The notes under the pieces: generated by a model
Told to the model about the DNA's origin: nothing
The model's database searches: none
What the model saw: only the letters and a program-made list of their open reading frames with translations
Shown here: in pieces, positions 22,604 to 24,194 of the stretch
How the letters are laid out: the number at the start of each line of letters is the position of its first letter
Position numbering within the stretch: position 1 is the first letter of the stretch
Virus record (IMG/VR): IMGVR_UViG_3300046454_000122
Span: 1-24,194 of that record
Source of the DNA: a virus
Length of the DNA: 24,194 bases
Direction: 5' to 3' (one strand)
Program-made: the position numbers and the translations under genes

Positions 22604-22807
22604 TTAGCGCCAATTGTCGCGATCTTCGCGGATTATTACTTCGCTTGGTCTATCGTCCTCTATAGGACGATTAGCGCGTATCGCTGCGGCAATTGCTGCA
22701 TAGACAGTAGGGTAAGGGTTCGGGCTGCGAAAGTTCTCCGCGATCTTGGCGCATCGCTCGCGCTCCATTGCGATAGCCAAGAGCATGGCGCTTTCCGTGT
22801 CGGGCAT
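22604..22807 (-). CDS. Small hypothetical protein, leftward operon
   Basis: The 67-residue protein is taken from the ATG at 22807 with GAGGAA nine bases upstream; a longer frame from 22879 would overlap the upstream gene. It has a helical core (AMLLAIAMERERCAKIAENF) and YAAIAAAIRANRP, followed by an acidic/basic tail (SEVIIREDRDNWR). The ERxRCAxIAE segment is common in small phage proteins of unknown role. I recognise no motif of known function. Confidence 0.6.
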   Translation of the reverse strand: MPDTESAMLLAIAMERERCAKIAENFRSPNPYPTVYAAIAAAIRANRPIEDDRPSEVIIREDRDNWR

Positions 22808-22820
22808 ATCTATTTGTTCC

Positions 22821-23000
22821 TCATTGTGCGGCGGCAAGCGCCGCTTCGACGGTTTTGCGTCCATATTGAGTAAGCTCATCGTTCTCCAAGAGAAACAACA
22901 TTGTATTCTTTAGGCGCTCGATCTCGGCGCGAAGGGCGTCCACCTCGCCCTCATACGCATAAACTACTCGGCGTTCTGGCGTTCCAGCATGGAAAGTCAT
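22821..23000 (-). CDS. Small coiled-coil hypothetical protein
   Basis: The 59-residue protein is taken from the ATG at 23000, with an AAGGA site about eight bases before it; a GTG at 23006 is too close to that site. Residues 17-35 form a charged coiled-coil (YEGEVDALRAEIERLKNTML), followed by a helix rich in Ala. It lies 13 bases upstream of the start of the next leftward gene. The function is unknown. Confidence 0.5.
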   Translation of the reverse strand: MTFHAGTPERRVVYAYEGEVDALRAEIERLKNTMLFLLENDELTQYGRKTVEAALAAAQ

Positions 23001-23022
23001 GGTCACGATCCTTTAGGCGCAG

Positions 23023-23562
23023 TTAGCGTCGAAGTAGTCGATAGCGCGTGTCTCGATTGTCTTTTATCCATACCGACCAAAGACAATCCATTGTCGATGC
23101 GCCGCCCCTTTCCCCAAACATAAAATCAGGACGCCAAGTAAGCGGTAATATCCATGTTGGGGGATTCTGCTCAAATAATTCAGTGCGCTTCTGGGCGTGC
23201 CAGAATTGAGATTTGAATAGAAGCGCAACCGCTGGTGCGATCATTGTCCCGCGCCGAATAAAATCACCGGCCAAGCCAAACGGCGGATTGGTGATTATAG
23301 CGTCGCATTTGCGCGCTGGTGCCGAAATAAAATCAATGCCACCTTCGCCATATCCCGTCTGCCTAATATCGGATGAAATGACCATGTGGCCGTGAGCCTC
23401 TATTACCTTCGACATAGCGCCATCACCGCAAGCTGGTTCCCAAATTGTACCTTTGGGGAGCTTTAGGAAGCGAAGCAACGCCTCGGTTACGTCTTCTGGC
23501 GTTGGGTAATAATCCAACTCTCGACGTTTTTCATTGCTTCGGTTTGCTAGAACTGCGGTCAT
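23023..23562 (-). CDS. DNA adenine-type methyltransferase
   Basis: The 179-residue protein has SAM-dependent methyltransferase motifs. The N-terminus is DYYPTPEDVTEALLRFL, typical of DNA N6-adenine enzymes. Motif I is WEPACGDGAMSKVIEAHGH followed by SDI, and motif IV is DAIITNPPFGLAGDFIRR with the NPPF signature. The C-terminal part (PPTWILPLTWRPDF and WSVWI) completes a small Rossmann fold. No restriction enzyme lies beside it, so it is probably an orphan phage methyltransferase that protects or marks phage DNA. The specificity cannot be read. No strong ribosome site precedes the ATG. Confidence 0.8.
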   Translation of the reverse strand: MTAVLANRSNEKRRELDYYPTPEDVTEALLRFLKLPKGTIWEPACGDGAMSKVIEAHGHMVISSDIRQTGYGEGGIDFISAPARKCDAIITNPPFGLAGDFIRRGTMIAPAVALLFKSQFWHAQKRTELFEQNPPTWILPLTWRPDFMFGERGGASTMDCLWSVWIKDNRDTRYRLLRR

Positions 23563-23590
23563 ATCGTGTGATTGCTCACTTATGGCGCAT

Positions 23591-23752
23591 CTATGCCGCG
23601 TCGGGCGTTGCCATTGCCCTGACCACGCGGGCTATCTTGTCGGCATCTGCCTCGCTCAGTTCTGGCGGCAGATAGACCATAACAATAGTCCCGTCTGATA
23701 TTGGGATCGGCACCGCAAGCGGATCAACTGGCCGTTTCAAATCATTGGTCAT
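23591..23752 (-). CDS. Small acidic phage protein, paralogue of 22406-22576
   Basis: The 53-residue protein reads MTNDLKRPVDPLAVPIPISD, then GTIVMVYLPPELSEADADKI and ARVVRAMATPDAA. The YLPPELSEADADKIARVV core parallels LYLPRDLTKMEAEKIGRIVA of the gene at 22406-22576. The start overlaps the upstream stop (ATGA), with a GGGGTGG element just before. The function is unknown. Confidence 0.65.
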   Translation of the reverse strand: MTNDLKRPVDPLAVPIPISDGTIVMVYLPPELSEADADKIARVVRAMATPDAA

Positions 23753-24006
23753 TTACCACCCCTTATCATCTGGTCGTTGCATTCCCGACAGCGTAGAGAC
23801 ACCTGTTCCCCGCCGTCTGTCTCGACTTCCTTTGTTCTACAATCAATACAAATCCTGCTTCCCAATATCTGATGTGTCATTTCCAACGCCTTGGCTTCGG
23901 ACTGTGTGCCCTTGTTGAGCATGAATGTCTTGATAGACAATCGGTGAAGCGGATCGGTAAACCGCCGCAACGATACTTTCGGTTTATCTGGATTGAAATT
24001 GTTCAT
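23749..24006 (-). CDS. Small zinc-ribbon protein
   Basis: The 85-residue protein has a basic N-terminus (MNNFNPDKPKVSLRRF), a helix (SEAKALEMTHQILG) and two CxxC knuckles (ICIDCRTKEV and LRCRECNDQM) that would bind one zinc ion. It may bind DNA or RNA, or act in early gene control, but that is inference. Its ATG overlaps the stop of the upstream gene, and its stop overlaps the next ATG, so three genes are tightly coupled. Confidence 0.6.
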   Translation of the reverse strand: MNNFNPDKPKVSLRRFTDPLHRLSIKTFMLNKGTQSEAKALEMTHQILGSRICIDCRTKEVETDGGEQVSLRCRECNDQMIRGGK

Positions 24007-24194
24007 CGTTGTTCTCTTAAATATTTACGTCCACTGGTTGGAGGGCGATTGATGATCTGCCAAATACGGGATGGCCAAAGGCCAAATCTTTCAGCAAGTT
24101 GTTTCTGAGTGAATTGCCCTGCCAGTGACCTAATTTCTGCCCGTTGTTCTGGCGTTGTCTTGCCATATGGACCCCATACATTCTTTGTTCCGTC
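24003..24194 (-). CDS. C-terminal part of an HTH protein, cut by window edge
   Basis: The minus-strand frame is open from base 24194 to the stop at 24003 (63 codons visible). It reads GTKNVWGPYGKTTPEQRAEI, then QFTQKQLAERFGLWPSRIWQ and a basic tail. The TPEQRAEIR...TQKQLAERFGL...IWQIIN pattern is a helix-turn-helix of the kind found at the C-terminus of phage HNH endonucleases and small regulators. The N-terminus lies outside the window, so the full function cannot be judged. The stop overlaps the next ATG. Confidence 0.55.
   Translation of the reverse strand, partial: DGTKNVWGPYGKTTPEQRAEIRSLAGQFTQKQLAERFGLWPSRIWQIINRPPTSGRKYLREQR

Noticed and set aside
23445-23675. 76-residue plus-strand frame opposite the methyltransferase
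   Set aside because: Shadow of the methyltransferase and the small gene upstream of it; no motif or ribosome site.

Overview
This window looks like the late (virion and lysis) half of a tailed-phage or prophage genome of podovirus type, followed by the start of a leftward early or accessory block. The host is probably an alphaproteobacterium of the Rhizobiales/Hyphomicrobiales. The grounds are family resemblances recalled without a search: a GTA-type 3TM holin, a small secreted protein of a kind common in Rhizobiales, and virion proteins resembling those of rhizobial podo-like phages. No tRNA, rRNA or CRISPR array was seen.

Bases 1-7957 (+) form a tightly packed structural operon, with many genes joined by TGATG overlaps or near-contacts. 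In order they encode a head-to-tail adaptor (cut by the window edge), a small conserved protein, a fibre with 33 consecutive pentapeptide repeats, a second adaptor-type protein, a tail-collar fibre, a gp10-like nozzle/hub protein, two small decoration or fibre proteins (one with a C1q/TNF-like head), a small virion-associated protein and a GNAT acetyltransferase.

Bases 7959-18534 (+) hold three giant genes, probably for internal or ejection proteins. The first combines an internal S74 self-processing chaperone domain with a lysozyme/transglycosylase domain and appears to start at ATT. The second is a 715-residue protein of unknown fold. The third is a 1579-residue polyvalent protein with a Cys-rich N-terminus. 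The third gene carries the most remarkable feature of the window: on its opposite strand, codon-aligned, lies a complete HNH homing-type endonuclease gene. The segment holding it appears to be an insertion that interrupts a recognisable polyvalent-protein domain yet keeps the host reading frame open.

Bases 18515-21410 (+) are the lysis module: a small conserved protein, a 44-residue membrane peptide, a GH19 endolysin with a C-terminal membrane anchor, a 3TM holin, four small membrane/coiled-coil genes mostly linked by ATGA overlaps, and a strong intrinsic terminator. Beyond it, an HNH-like gene and a secreted-protein gene (21425-22422, +) form an accessory pair.

Bases 22406-24194 (-) are a leftward operon of small genes: two related 53-56 aa proteins, a small zinc-ribbon protein, an adenine-type DNA methyltransferase and, at the edge, the C-terminus of an HTH protein. 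Its promoter lies outside the window. No stretch over 300 bases lacks a gene.
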